Source: Cupriavidus basilensis (lineage in GTDB: Bacteria > Pseudomonadota > Gammaproteobacteria > Burkholderiales > Burkholderiaceae). From it: 64,000 bases of DNA. The notes below the pieces were generated by a model. It saw only the letters and a list, made by a program, of their open reading frames with translations, searched no databases and was not told where the DNA came from. Where the stretch lies: contig NZ_CP062803.1 of the NCBI RefSeq assembly GCF_008801925.2, positions 4,402,001-4,466,000 on the forward strand, written 5' to 3'. The first letter of the stretch is position 1, and each line of letters opens with the position of its first letter. Made by a program: the position numbers and the translations under genes. Positions 26,244 to 34,387 of the stretch are shown here, piece by piece.

Positions 26244-26549
26244 ATGAAAAGCCAACGTTTCGCCCTGATCGCCGCTGCCACCACGCTCGCAGCCGCCCTG
26301 ACCGCCGCCCCCGCCTTTGCCAAGGCCGGCAAGTTCGACCCGTACACCGATGGCGCCCGCGCCACCCAGACCTCCGTCTATAGCAACGGCGGCAAGGCTG
26401 GCAAGTTCGACAGCTTCACCGACGGCGCCCGTGCCGGCAAGTTCGACCCGTTCACGGACGGTGCCCGCGTTGGCAAGTTCGACCCGTACACCGACGGCGC
26501 CAAGGCCGGCAAGTTCGACGTATTTACCGACGGCGCCGCTGCCCTGTAA
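26244..26549 (+). CDS. Small secreted protein of tandem AGKFDPYTDGAR-type repeats
   Basis: The 101-residue product has a clear signal peptide (hydrophobic core about 8-24, cleavage after AFA at about 26). The mature part is almost entirely five copies of a 12-residue unit, consensus AGKFD-P-(Y/F)-TDGAR, interrupted once by a Ser/Thr-rich spacer. Each unit ends in Thr-Asp-Gly-Ala, with regular acidic and aromatic positions. I do not recognise a functional family; the regular Asp and aromatic side chains could bind metal or a surface, but that is a guess. The ribosome site GGAAAGGA precedes the ATG. Two hairpins follow it, so it is monocistronic. Divergent to a LysR gene. Confidence 0.8.
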   Translation: MKSQRFALIAAATTLAAALTAAPAFAKAGKFDPYTDGARATQTSVYSNGGKAGKFDSFTDGARAGKFDPFTDGARVGKFDPYTDGAKAGKFDVFTDGAAAL

Positions 26550-26564
26550 TTCAGGCGGCCTGTC

Positions 26565-26595
26565 GGCGGGAACCGCGTCTCATGGCGGTTCCGCC
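26565..26595 (+). terminator. Hairpin after the repeat-protein gene
   Basis: GGCGG-G-AACCGC (26565-26576) pairs with GGCGGTTCCGCC (26584-26595) with one bulged base. It is followed by CCTTT and lies 16 bases after the stop. Confidence 0.55.
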
Positions 26596-26662
26596 CCTTT
26601 CGGCTGATCTCCACAGGCCGACGGGGAGGGTGCGAAAGCGCCTTCTCCGTACTAACTGGAGG

Positions 26663-26701
26663 ACACGCCCGTACCAAGCCGGTACGGGCGTGTTTGCTTT
26701 T
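26663..26701 (+). terminator. Strong hairpin followed by T-rich tract
   Basis: ACACGCCCGTACC (26663-26675) pairs perfectly over 13 bp with GGTACGGGCGTGT (26681-26693), then TTGCTTTT. It is a second terminator-like hairpin downstream of the repeat-protein gene, with no other gene on this strand. Confidence 0.75.
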
Positions 26702-26794
26702 GGGGCACCGCTTTGTTGTACGCGATTGTCGGTGTCGGGTGATGCATGATACCTCCGACGAGGTTTTCGGGCCGCAGCGACATCAATCACGGCA

Positions 26795-26822
26795 TAAAAA
26801 AACGGGCCAGTCATGGCCCGTT
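26795..26822 (-). terminator. Rho-independent terminator of the glycine-zipper gene
   Basis: On the minus strand AACGGGCCA (26822-26814) pairs with TGGCCCGTT (26809-26801) and is followed by T-rich sequence. It lies about 65 bases after the glycine-zipper gene stop. Confidence 0.8.
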
Positions 26823-26887
26823 CTTGTTGCCGGCATCGCAGGCCGGCTGCCGGCGGGCGGGGATGATCCCCGCCTGCGCCAGGCAGA

Positions 26888-27358
26888 TCAGTCGTCGTGA
26901 TGGTGGTGGCCACGGCCGTGCTTGCGCTTGTAGCCGCTGCGGTAGTAGCGGTCGTCGCGGTAGCCGCGGCCGCGTTCGTCAGCGTAGGAGTTGCTGCGCG
27001 AGACGTTGCCGCCCAGCGCCGCGCCTGCACCGCCGCCAACCGCCGCACCCAGCAGGCCGCCGGTGCGCCCGCCCATGGCGTTGCCCGCTGCCGTGCCTGC
27101 GCCACCGCCCAGCGCGCCGCCGATGATGGCGCCAGTGCGCTCGCGGCGGTTGGACGTGACCGCGCCGCCTGCGCCGCCGCCAACCGCGCCGCCGATCACC
27201 GCACCGGTCGAGCCGCCGAGCGCGCCGCCAACCGCCGCGCCGGCGACACCGCCGAGTGCGCCGCCAAGGGCATTATTCATATCGCCCGCAAACACCGGCA
27301 GCGCGGATGCCGCCAGGGCGATGGCCAGGGTGAAACTGCGAACGGGGTGCCGAGACAT
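26888..27358 (-). CDS. Glycine-zipper outer-membrane-type protein
   Basis: The 156-residue protein starts with a signal peptide (cleavage after VFA at about 24). A long glycine-zipper region (about 30-120) follows, with repeated GGALGG, GAAVGG and GAIIGG units spaced as in membrane-embedding glycine zippers. The C-terminal tail is basic and ends in a His-rich stretch (HGRGHHHHDD). Related proteins (SlyB/YMGG-like) sit in the outer membrane. The His tail might bind metals. An AAGGAAG ribosome site precedes the ATG at 27358, which supports this start over the upstream ATG. Monocistronic. Confidence 0.8.
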   Translation of the reverse strand: MSRHPVRSFTLAIALAASALPVFAGDMNNALGGALGGVAGAAVGGALGGSTGAVIGGAVGGGAGGAVTSNRRERTGAIIGGALGGGAGTAAGNAMGGRTGGLLGAAVGGGAGAALGGNVSRSNSYADERGRGYRDDRYYRSGYKRKHGRGHHHHDD

Positions 27359-27463
27359 GTTCTTCTTCCTTGGGTTGAGCAACTGTGGCGCAAGTGTAGA
27401 GATGTAGCTGCGAGCTTGCTGTAACCACGTGTAAGGCCCTGTAACCGCTACAGAAACGTAAAA

Positions 27464-27487
27464 CGGGCCGCCAGAATTGGCGGCCCG
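27464..27487 (-). terminator. Hairpin terminator after yjiX
   Basis: CGGGCCGCCA (27464-27473) pairs perfectly with TGGCGGCCCG (27478-27487). On the minus strand it is followed by TTTTACG. It lies about 100 bases after the end of the yjiX-like gene. Confidence 0.65.
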
Positions 27488-27588
27488 CTCTTTGACGGCG
27501 TGAAGCGCGGAGTTGCTACGGGGTTAGGAGCGAAGTGCCGCTACGCGCACTCGCATTTCCCCTGAGCGAACCGCGTGCCACGTGCAGA

Positions 27589-27783
27589 TCAGCAACATTT
27601 TCCCTGGCCCCCGCCGTAGCGGGCCTCCTGCCGTTCGCGAAAGAACGCCTCATAGGTCATGGGCTCGCGGTCGGGGTGGGTGGCCTCCATGTGCGCCACA
27701 TAGGTCTGGTAATCCGGCAAACCCACCATCAGGCGCAGGGACTGGCCCAGGTAGCGTCCCATGGTTCCAAGTTGCTCAAGCAT
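27589..27783 (-). CDS. YbdD/YjiX family small protein
   Basis: This 64-residue protein has the family pattern PDYQTYVAHMEATHPDREPMTYEAFFRERQEARYG with a Cys-rich end (GKCC). Such proteins are encoded next to CstA/BtsT carbon-starvation transporters, as here, 81 bases after cstA on the same strand. They are thought to support transporter function, but the mechanism is not defined. The length is normal for the family. Confidence 0.9.
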   Translation of the reverse strand: MLEQLGTMGRYLGQSLRLMVGLPDYQTYVAHMEATHPDREPMTYEAFFRERQEARYGGGQGKCC

Positions 27784-27864
27784 GATGGATCTCCTGTTTC
27801 CAAATCCAGTTCCAAATCCGATCCCGATATCGGGTCAGCGCTGGCCGGTGGCCAGCGCGCACAC

Positions 27865-29937
27865 TCAATGCTGCGCCGAAGCCGAAGCCGGCATCGGTTC
27901 GAACGGCGTTTCGCGGTCGGTCGGCCGGCTTTCCGCGCGGGCCTTCATCGCGGTCTTGAAACCGTAGAACACGATCGACAGCACCACGAACATGAACAGT
28001 GCGCATAGCCCGGCATCCAGGTAGTCGTTGAAGACGATGCGGTGCATCTGTTCCATCGACTTGGCCGGGGCCAGCACCTTGCCCTGGGCGATGGCGTCGC
28101 TGAACTTGGCCGCATGGGTCAGGAAGCTGACCTTGGGATCGGCGTCGAACAGCTTTTGCCAGCCGGCGGTCAGCGTGCAGATCAGCAGCCAGATGGTGGG
28201 CACCAGGGTGACCCAGGCGTACTGCCCGCGCTTCATCTTGACCAGCACGCAGGTACCGAGCACCAGCGCCACCGCGGCCAGCATCTGGTTGGAGATGCCG
28301 AACAACGGCCACAGCGTGTTGATGCCGCCAAGCGGGTCAACCACACCCTGGTACAGGAAGTAGCCCCAGAACGACACGGTCAGCGCGGTGGCGATCAGGT
28401 TGGCCGGCAGCGAGTCGGTGCGGCGGAACGAGGGCACGAAGCTGCCCAGCAGGTCCTGCAGCATGAAGCGCCCGGCGCGGGTGCCCGCGTCCACCGCGGT
28501 CAGGATGAACAGCGCCTCGAACAGGATGGCAAAGTGGTACCAGAAGGCCATCATGGCCTGGCCGCCCACCACCTGGTGCAGGATGTGGGCAATCCCCACC
28601 GCCAGCGTCGGTGCGCCACCGGCGCGCGAGATGATGGAGTTCTCGCCAACGTCCTTGGCGGTCTGGATCAGCACATCCGGCGTAATCACGAAGCCCCAGC
28701 CCGACACCACCTGGGCCACCGATTCCGGCGAGGTGCCGATCACGGCTGCCGGGCTGTTCATGGCGAAGTACACACCCGGCTCGATCACCGAGGCCGCGAC
28801 CAGCGCCATGATGGCCACGAACGATTCGGCCAGCATCGCGCCGTAACCGATAAAGCGCATATGCGCCTCGCTCTCAAGCAGCTTGGGCGTGGTGCCCGAG
28901 GAGATCAGCGCGTGGAAGCCCGACACCGCGCCGCAGGCGATGGTGATGAAGAGGAACGGGAACAGGTTGCCCGACCACACCGGGCCGCCGCCCTTGGCGA
29001 ACTGGGTGAACGCCGGCATCTTCAACTCCGGCGCCACGATCAGGATGCCGATCGCCAGCGCGATGATGGTGCCGATCTTCAGGAAAGTGGAGAGATAGTC
29101 TCGCGGGGCCAGCAGCAGCCACACCGGCAGCACGGCGGCGATAAAGCCGTAGATGATCAGCATCCACGTCAGCGCCTTGCCGTCGTAGGTAAACAGCGGA
29201 GCGAGCACGGCGCTCTCATGCACGTACTGGCCACCGATGATGGCCAGCATCAGCAGCACGAAGCCGATCACCGACACCTCGCCGATGCGGCCCGGGCGGA
29301 TGTAGCGCGTGTAGATGCCCATGAAAAGGGCGATAGGAATCGTCACCCCCACCGTGAACGTGCCCCAGGGCGAGTCCGCCAGCGCCTTCACCACGATCAG
29401 CGCCAGCACCGCCAGGATGATGATCATGATCATGAAGCAGCCGAACAAGGCGATCATGCCTGGCACCGTGCCCATCTCGGACTTGATCAGGTCGCCCAGC
29501 GAGCGGCCGTCGCGGCGCGTGGAGATGAACAGCACCATGAAGTCCTGCACCGCCCCGGCAAACACCACGCCCGCCAGGATCCACAGCATGCCGGGCATAT
29601 AGCCCATCTGCGCGGCCAGCACGGGACCCACCAGCGGGCCGGCGCCGGCAATGGCGGCGAAGTGGTGGCCGAACAGCACGGCCTTGTTGGTCGGCACGTA
29701 GTCCAGCCCGTCGTTATGGCGCCAGGCCGGCGTCATGCGCTTGGGGTCGAGCTGCATCACCTTCTCGGCGATGAACTTGCTGTAGTAGCGGTAGGCGATC
29801 AGATAGATACAGATCGCGGCGACCACGATCCACAAGGCACTGACAGCTTCGCCGCGAGACAGTGCAACGGTGGCAAAGGCGAAGGCGCCAAGTATGGCGA
29901 CGGCCAGCCACACCAGGTGTTGCCCGATGCGATTCAT
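27865..29937 (-). CDS. cstA: CstA-type carbon starvation protein (pyruvate/peptide transporter)
   Basis: The 690-residue polytopic membrane protein has about 16-18 helices. It carries the CstA core: HHFAAIAGAGPLVGPVLAAQMGY near residue 90, and VQDFMVLFISTRRDGRSLG and GVTIPIALFMGIY in the first half. CstA proteins import pyruvate and are also reported to take up peptides, rising under carbon limitation. It is followed by yjiX on the same strand. A sensor kinase and LuxR regulator are divergent from it, with 392 bases between, the arrangement seen where a two-component system controls a BtsT/CstA transporter. Confidence 0.92.
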   Translation of the reverse strand: MNRIGQHLVWLAVAILGAFAFATVALSRGEAVSALWIVVAAICIYLIAYRYYSKFIAEKVMQLDPKRMTPAWRHNDGLDYVPTNKAVLFGHHFAAIAGAGPLVGPVLAAQMGYMPGMLWILAGVVFAGAVQDFMVLFISTRRDGRSLGDLIKSEMGTVPGMIALFGCFMIMIIILAVLALIVVKALADSPWGTFTVGVTIPIALFMGIYTRYIRPGRIGEVSVIGFVLLMLAIIGGQYVHESAVLAPLFTYDGKALTWMLIIYGFIAAVLPVWLLLAPRDYLSTFLKIGTIIALAIGILIVAPELKMPAFTQFAKGGGPVWSGNLFPFLFITIACGAVSGFHALISSGTTPKLLESEAHMRFIGYGAMLAESFVAIMALVAASVIEPGVYFAMNSPAAVIGTSPESVAQVVSGWGFVITPDVLIQTAKDVGENSIISRAGGAPTLAVGIAHILHQVVGGQAMMAFWYHFAILFEALFILTAVDAGTRAGRFMLQDLLGSFVPSFRRTDSLPANLIATALTVSFWGYFLYQGVVDPLGGINTLWPLFGISNQMLAAVALVLGTCVLVKMKRGQYAWVTLVPTIWLLICTLTAGWQKLFDADPKVSFLTHAAKFSDAIAQGKVLAPAKSMEQMHRIVFNDYLDAGLCALFMFVVLSIVFYGFKTAMKARAESRPTDRETPFEPMPASASAQH

Positions 29938-30329
29938 GATGAGGGTCTCCTCAGTCCATATTTAAGAATGCCGGCGGCGGCAGGTGCCGGAAGCAAGGGG
30001 GGCGCGCGGGCGGCGTCCCCTGGTGGCGGCGGGCGGAGGGCTGGGTGGCGGGATGGTCCCTGCCATGTCTCCGTCGACGCCCGGTATGTCTCGCAAGATC
30101 CGGATCTGGTCGTCGCAGGCGGGCGATGCAAACAGCATAGACGCTAGCCGCACCCACTGCGCAGGACGCGTGCACTACGCCACTTGCGCGGCGCGCGCGC
30201 GTCCGGCGTGTAGTATTGACAGCCGTGCCTGGCGGCACAAGCGCGGAACTACGCAGCGATGCTGCGTGTTACTACGTAGATCGACGCTCGCATGCGGCTT
30301 GCGCGTCATCCGTGTTTACCCCGGTCTCG
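29938..30329. other. Divergent regulatory gap between cstA and the sensor kinase
   Basis: No gene is supported here. The segment must hold both promoters. One notable site is the perfect 8-bp palindrome CTACGTAG at 30272-30279, found again at 30494-30501 inside the start of the kinase gene; it might bind the response regulator. Confidence 0.4.
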
Positions 30330-31766
30330 ATGAAACTCCGTCAGAAAATCCTGTTATTGGCCGTCGCGCCGCTCGCCGTGGCCATGTTCGGCATCGCGCT
30401 GGCCGTGCGCTACCAGGCCACCCAGCTGGCAAGCCACGAGCGCGCCCTGGTCGAGGCGGCCTACCTGCAGAGCAAGGAAGCCGAGCTGCGTCACTACGTA
30501 GAACTGGCGCAAAGCGCGATCGCGCCGATGGTGCGCTCGGGCCACAACGATGCGGCCACCCGGGACGCCGCCATGCAGGCCCTGGCGCGCCTGGACTACG
30601 GCCCCGACGGTTATTTCTTCCTCTATGACCTGCAAGGCCGCAATCTGATGCACCCGCGCCAGCCCGAGCTGGTCGGACAGGATTTGTGGAGCCTGCGGGA
30701 TCCGCAGGGCGCGCTCACCATCCAGAAGCTGATCGCCGCGGCCCGCTCCGGCGGTGGGTCGGTGCGCTATATGTGGAGAAAGCCTTCCTCGCAGCAACTG
30801 GCCCCCAAGCTGGGTTACGTGGTCGCCGTGCCGGAGTGGAACTGGATGCTGGGCACCGGCATCTATCTCGACGACGTGGAGCGCACCCTGCGCCAGCTCG
30901 ATGCGCGGGCGGAGACCGATATCCGCGAGACCATGGCGTGGATCGGCGTGATTGCCGCGATCAGCATCCTGCTGGTGGCCGCCAGCGGCCTGGCGCTCAA
31001 TGTGAGCGAGCACCGTGAGGCCGACGCCAAGCTGCGGCAGCTGGCGCAGCGCGTGGTGCAGTCGCAGGAAGAGGAGCGCGCGCGGCTGTCGCGCGAGCTG
31101 CACGATGGCATCAGCCAGTTGCTGGTGTCGGTCAAGCTGCTGCTGGAGACGGCCGCCAACCGCCTGCGCATGGCCCCGGACCAAGGCCAGTCGGTGGCGC
31201 CCGTGCTCGGCACGGCGCTGGTCCGCCTGGATACGGTCTTTAATGAGGTGCGCCGGGTGGCGCGCAACCTGCGGCCTGCCCTGCTTGATGACCTTGGCCT
31301 GTTCGCCGCGCTGGAGCACCTGGCACGCGAGATGCAAGAAGGCAGCGGGCTGCAGATTTCCGTGTCGCACACGGGCAAGCCGCGCGAACTCGCCGATGAG
31401 CAGGCCACAGCCCTCTATCGCATCGCCCAGGAAGCGCTGACCAATGTGGAGCGGCATGCGCATGCGCGCCATGTCACGCTGGTGCTGGCGTTCGATGCCA
31501 ACGCTACCCGGCTGACCGTGCAGGATGACGGCGCCGGCTTCGACGTGGCGCGCATGCAGCTCGATCCGAAGCGCGGCATCGGCCTGCGCAACCTGCGCGA
31601 GCGCATCGCCGCGCTGGGCGGCGAGTTCGATATCGTCTCCGGGCCGGGCTCGACCCGGCTGAGCGCGGCGGTGCCGGTGGTGCCGCCGCAGCCGGCCACA
31701 CGCCACAACCCGGATTCGCCGGATTGGCCGGATTCGCCAGATTCACAAGGAAACCCCCACTCATGA
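30330..31766 (+). CDS. Cache-domain sensor histidine kinase (NarL-type partner)
   Basis: The 478-residue kinase has a membrane helix at residues 8-28, a periplasmic sCache-type domain (about 30-195, with DYGPDGYFFLYDLQGRNLMHP and EWNWMLGTGIY), a second helix (about 210-230) and a HisKA_3 core. The phospho-acceptor is His258 in RLSRELHDGISQLL. The HATPase part has NVERHAHARHVTL and DDGAGFD, ending in GIGLRNLRERI. The tail is a Pro/Asp/Ser repeat (PDSPDWPDSPDS). sCache domains of this type often sense small organic acids, consistent with the divergent cstA pyruvate-type transporter. The stop overlaps the regulator ATG (ATGA). Confidence 0.88.
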   Translation: MKLRQKILLLAVAPLAVAMFGIALAVRYQATQLASHERALVEAAYLQSKEAELRHYVELAQSAIAPMVRSGHNDAATRDAAMQALARLDYGPDGYFFLYDLQGRNLMHPRQPELVGQDLWSLRDPQGALTIQKLIAAARSGGGSVRYMWRKPSSQQLAPKLGYVVAVPEWNWMLGTGIYLDDVERTLRQLDARAETDIRETMAWIGVIAAISILLVAASGLALNVSEHREADAKLRQLAQRVVQSQEEERARLSRELHDGISQLLVSVKLLLETAANRLRMAPDQGQSVAPVLGTALVRLDTVFNEVRRVARNLRPALLDDLGLFAALEHLAREMQEGSGLQISVSHTGKPRELADEQATALYRIAQEALTNVERHAHARHVTLVLAFDANATRLTVQDDGAGFDVARMQLDPKRGIGLRNLRERIAALGGEFDIVSGPGSTRLSAAVPVVPPQPATRHNPDSPDWPDSPDSQGNPHS

Positions 31767-32431
31767 CCCCCGCCCCCGCCCGCGTCCTGTTGATCGACGA
31801 CCATGCGCTGGTGCGCGACGGCATGCGCATGCGCCTCGCCCTGCAGCCCGAGCTTGCCGTGGTGGGCGAAGCCGACGACGGCGAGGCCGCGCTGGCCTGG
31901 CTGGCGCGGGCCAGCGCCGAGCACATGCCTGAACTGGTCATCACCGACATCGCCATGCGAGGCATGGGCGGCATCGCGCTGGCCGCCGCGCTGCATGAGG
32001 ACTATCCCGAGCTGGCCGTGCTGATCGTGTCGATGCACGACAACCTCGAATACGTGCGCCAGGCGATCCGCGCCGGCGCGCGCGGCTATGTGCTCAAGGA
32101 TGCGCCCGCCGACGAGCTGATGGCCGCGATTGCCGCAGTGCTGGCCGGCCGCGTCTTCTACAGCGCCCGCATTGCCCGCAGCATGGCCGAGCAAACCCCG
32201 GCCGCCGGGCCGCTCGATGCGCTTACCCCGCGCGAGCGCGATATCTTCAACTGCATCGGCCGCGGCCAGGCCAACAAGGACATTGCCGCCGCGCTGGGCG
32301 TGTCGGTGCGGACCATCGAGACCCACCGGCTCAACCTGCGGCGCAAGCTGGGCATCGAAGGCCGCGCGGAGCTGGTGAAGTTCGCCGTGGAACAAGGGAG
32401 CACGGAGGGCGGCCCGACCGGGTCCCAATGA
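31763..32431 (+). CDS. LuxR/NarL-type response regulator
   Basis: This 222-residue regulator has a receiver domain with phospho-acceptor Asp62 in ITDIAMRGMGG, the acidic pair DD at 12-13 and Lys112 in GYVLKDAPADEL. A LuxR-type helix-turn-helix follows (about 158-215, with LTPRERDIFNCIGRGQANKDIA and SVRTIETHRLNLRRKLG). It is coupled to the kinase gene by ATGA overlap. Its likely target is cstA. The stop codon TGA at 32429-32431 lies inside the 8-bp sequence ATGAAAAA where the ICE begins, so the last residues may be the original ones, kept because the insertion falls at the stop. Confidence 0.92.
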   Translation: MTPAPARVLLIDDHALVRDGMRMRLALQPELAVVGEADDGEAALAWLARASAEHMPELVITDIAMRGMGGIALAAALHEDYPELAVLIVSMHDNLEYVRQAIRAGARGYVLKDAPADELMAAIAAVLAGRVFYSARIARSMAEQTPAAGPLDALTPRERDIFNCIGRGQANKDIAAALGVSVRTIETHRLNLRRKLGIEGRAELVKFAVEQGSTEGGPTGSQ

Positions 32432-32435
32432 AAAA
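32428..32435. other. ICE attachment-type 8-mer (ATGAAAAA = TTTTTCAT reversed)
   Basis: The sequence ATGAAAAA at this place is the reverse complement of TTTTTCAT, which I know as the integration site of Tn4371-family ICEs. It overlaps the stop codon of the LuxR-type regulator, and the first ICE-type gene follows within 200 bases. The position relative to trbI and DUF2274 is that of the trbI-side end of the family. Confidence 0.75.
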
Positions 32436-32625
32436 TGTCCAATGTCAAGTCCCCAAGGTGGATCTGCATCGGGCGTAAATTCCCATACGCCACAAGCAGT
32501 TAGGCTCGGATCGGGGCACTCTTCGGCGGTTGGCCTTCGTGAGCTAGGTGCCATATGGGAGCATGGCGGTGGCAAACACCGTCATGCTCGGGAGGGGGAA
32601 TTCCCCCTCCTTTGGGCAGCCCAAG

Positions 32626-33354
32626 TCAGGTAGCGACCAATCCTTCTGCGGCAGTTTTCGCCGCCTGCGACACACTTTCGCGAAGCCGCACAGAGGCAGC
32701 GGCATCTGAGGCCGAACGGGTCACCTTGACGGCGGCCTGCGACGGCCAGTCCGTAGCGCCAGCCGGAATGCCCCCAGGCTTATCGCCGAACTCCTTGGCA
32801 AGCCGCTGTCGGATCGACTCAGGAACAAAGCCAGCGCCGGGCAGCGCATACGCCAGGTACTCCACGAAGTATGGGTGCTTGTGCCAACGCCCGCCGTCGA
32901 CGGCGTGCTCCATCGAGCGTTCGAAGTGGGACAGCAGAACAGCCAGCGCACCTTGCCGCTGAGTTCCCGGATCGGGCGAACGCATCCATTCGTATCCGGT
33001 GCGTTTGACCTGCTCGCGCTCTTTGTACGACATGGGTACGAAGCCCAGCGTCGCCTGCGCTTCCGCGAAGAGCTGATGCCGCTCGCTGTGCGCCTTGATG
33101 TCAGCTGGCAGCGTCCCATCAAAGGTGAAGGAGCAGAAGCGGCAGTGGTGCGCACCGCCGTCCACGTCAACGTGGCTGGCCACTTGCGCGTCGTAGCGCT
33201 TCTCCAGTTCGTGGAAGTGGCGCACTCCATACTCGGCCGCGGCAATGGCATTGAGCCGTTGCATATGCGTCAGGTCGGGGAGTGTTGCTTTGGCCGCCTT
33301 GGCGGCCTTCTTGAGGCGGGCCAGATCGACCCATGTGATGGTGTTCATCTTCAT
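32626..33354 (-). CDS. Hypothetical protein with possible C2H2-type zinc site
   Basis: The 242-residue protein is not recognised. Near residue 70 it has Cys71-X2-Cys74-X14-His89-X3-His93, which looks like a single C2H2 or treble-clef-like zinc site (HCRFCSFTF...HSERH). The N-terminal 55 residues (LARLKKAAKAAK... with HMQRLNAIAAAEYGVRHFHELEKRY) resemble the short helical regions seen at the start of several uncharacterised mobile-element proteins. It is the gene nearest the attachment-type site. It may start at Met3. Its function and its role in the ICE are unknown. Confidence 0.6.
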   Translation of the reverse strand: MKMNTITWVDLARLKKAAKAAKATLPDLTHMQRLNAIAAAEYGVRHFHELEKRYDAQVASHVDVDGGAHHCRFCSFTFDGTLPADIKAHSERHQLFAEAQATLGFVPMSYKEREQVKRTGYEWMRSPDPGTQRQGALAVLLSHFERSMEHAVDGGRWHKHPYFVEYLAYALPGAGFVPESIRQRLAKEFGDKPGGIPAGATDWPSQAAVKVTRSASDAAASVRLRESVSQAAKTAAEGLVAT

Positions 33355-33495
33355 TGGTTTCTCAATCGAAGACTCCTAGGGCCCGCTCAGTAGGAATCCG
33401 ATCAAGATTCCAATGGAAATCGCCATTGGTAGTGAGTGAACTTTGCCATTGCGGACGGCCAGCACCTACCCGTGCATGGCACCATTTTAGCAAGT

Positions 33496-33741
33496 TCAGG
33501 CTGGAGCGCGCACCGGCAGGCTCTTCTGCGCTTTGCGGTGGAAGCCCCGGTCCCTCGCCATGAAAGCCTCCAGCATGTACGGAATCAGCGTAGCCGCATC
33601 AACCGCTTTTCCGTAGGTTTGTGCATACACCGCGGCATAGCGGTCGAGTTCAGCCTTCAGGCTGATTGGGCAAGAGAACGTAAGCTTCGTGGCCTCGGTC
33701 TTGGGCAACGCCCCAAGACGCAGCTTCTTGGTGGTGTTCAT
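33496..33741 (-). CDS. Second DUF2274-family protein (remnant ICE end)
   Basis: This 81-residue protein begins MNTTKKLRLGALPKTE and runs parallel to the intact DUF2274 protein at 36785-37018, sharing roughly three quarters of residues by eye. It has LDRYAAVYAQTYG and a basic tail. In the ICE family this gene follows trbI, and here it follows a degenerate trbI. The frame is intact, but its upstream partner is broken, so it may not be translated in the usual coupled way. Confidence 0.7.
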   Translation of the reverse strand: MNTTKKLRLGALPKTEATKLTFSCPISLKAELDRYAAVYAQTYGKAVDAATLIPYMLEAFMARDRGFHRKAQKSLPVRAPA

Positions 33742-34290
33742 TTCGCGGCTCCCTGGTTGAAGAACAGAGGCTGGCACGGCAGCAGCACGAGGTCGCGGTT
33801 GCCGTCCTGCCGGTTCTGCGGCGCGACCAGCTCGGCGCCCTGGCCCAACAGCGTGGCCAGAGCCGCGCCAGCAAAAAACCGATCTCAATGTCAATCGACG
33901 CTATCTTTCAGGCCGACGTTGCCGGCCGGATCGATGCCCGCGAGGTTGTCGAGCTTCAGAGAAGACGCGTCCGGCAGGACGATGCGATTCCACACCGGCT
34001 CTGCCCATAGCTCACCTGGCTGTTGTACTTGCCCATGAGGCGCGAGCCCTGCGGGATTAGCAGGAGCTTGCCTGGGCCGTGTCGTAGACAGGCTCAGTCA
34101 CCGTGGCGATCACGTCGCCCGGCAAATCGGATTTGCTGCCAGTCACCAGCGCCGCCGCAATTACCGTCCTGGCCATGACTTGGTATGGCGAGGACGGCAT
34201 CTGCAGATTCCCAGAATTGCGGGTTTCCGTAGAGCCGCCTTTCAGGAAAGCCTCTTTCTGGTCTTGCCGGTTCCGCACAGCGGTGGCTGG
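33742..34290 (-). pseudogene. Degenerate trbI fragment (C-terminal half)
   Basis: This segment aligns with the C-terminal half of the intact trbI (37015-37710). Recognisable pieces include QKEAFLKGGSTETRNSGN and SDLPGDVIATVTEPVYDT, then the frame is lost near 34080. The part of the intact gene between about 37065 and 37195 is missing. It is not a recent duplicate, since many bases differ from the intact copy. It marks the end of a second, related ICE or an older remnant. Confidence 0.75.
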
Positions 34291-34387
34291 GACGGAATCA
34301 AAACTTGTCCATATGGAATGTTAGGTAGCGCATGGACCGCCGCATCAGCAGGCACGAGTGCGCGGCTGCCAATGTACGCATCGCTAG

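Noticed and set aside
26330..26549. A CRISPR-like array because of regular DNA repeats
   Set aside because: The repeats are in frame, without spacers, and encode 12-residue protein repeats after a signal peptide.
28042..30147. A 701-residue open frame on the plus strand opposite cstA
   Set aside because: It is the complement of cstA membrane helices. Composition is extreme (His, Arg, Gln) and no family pattern is visible.
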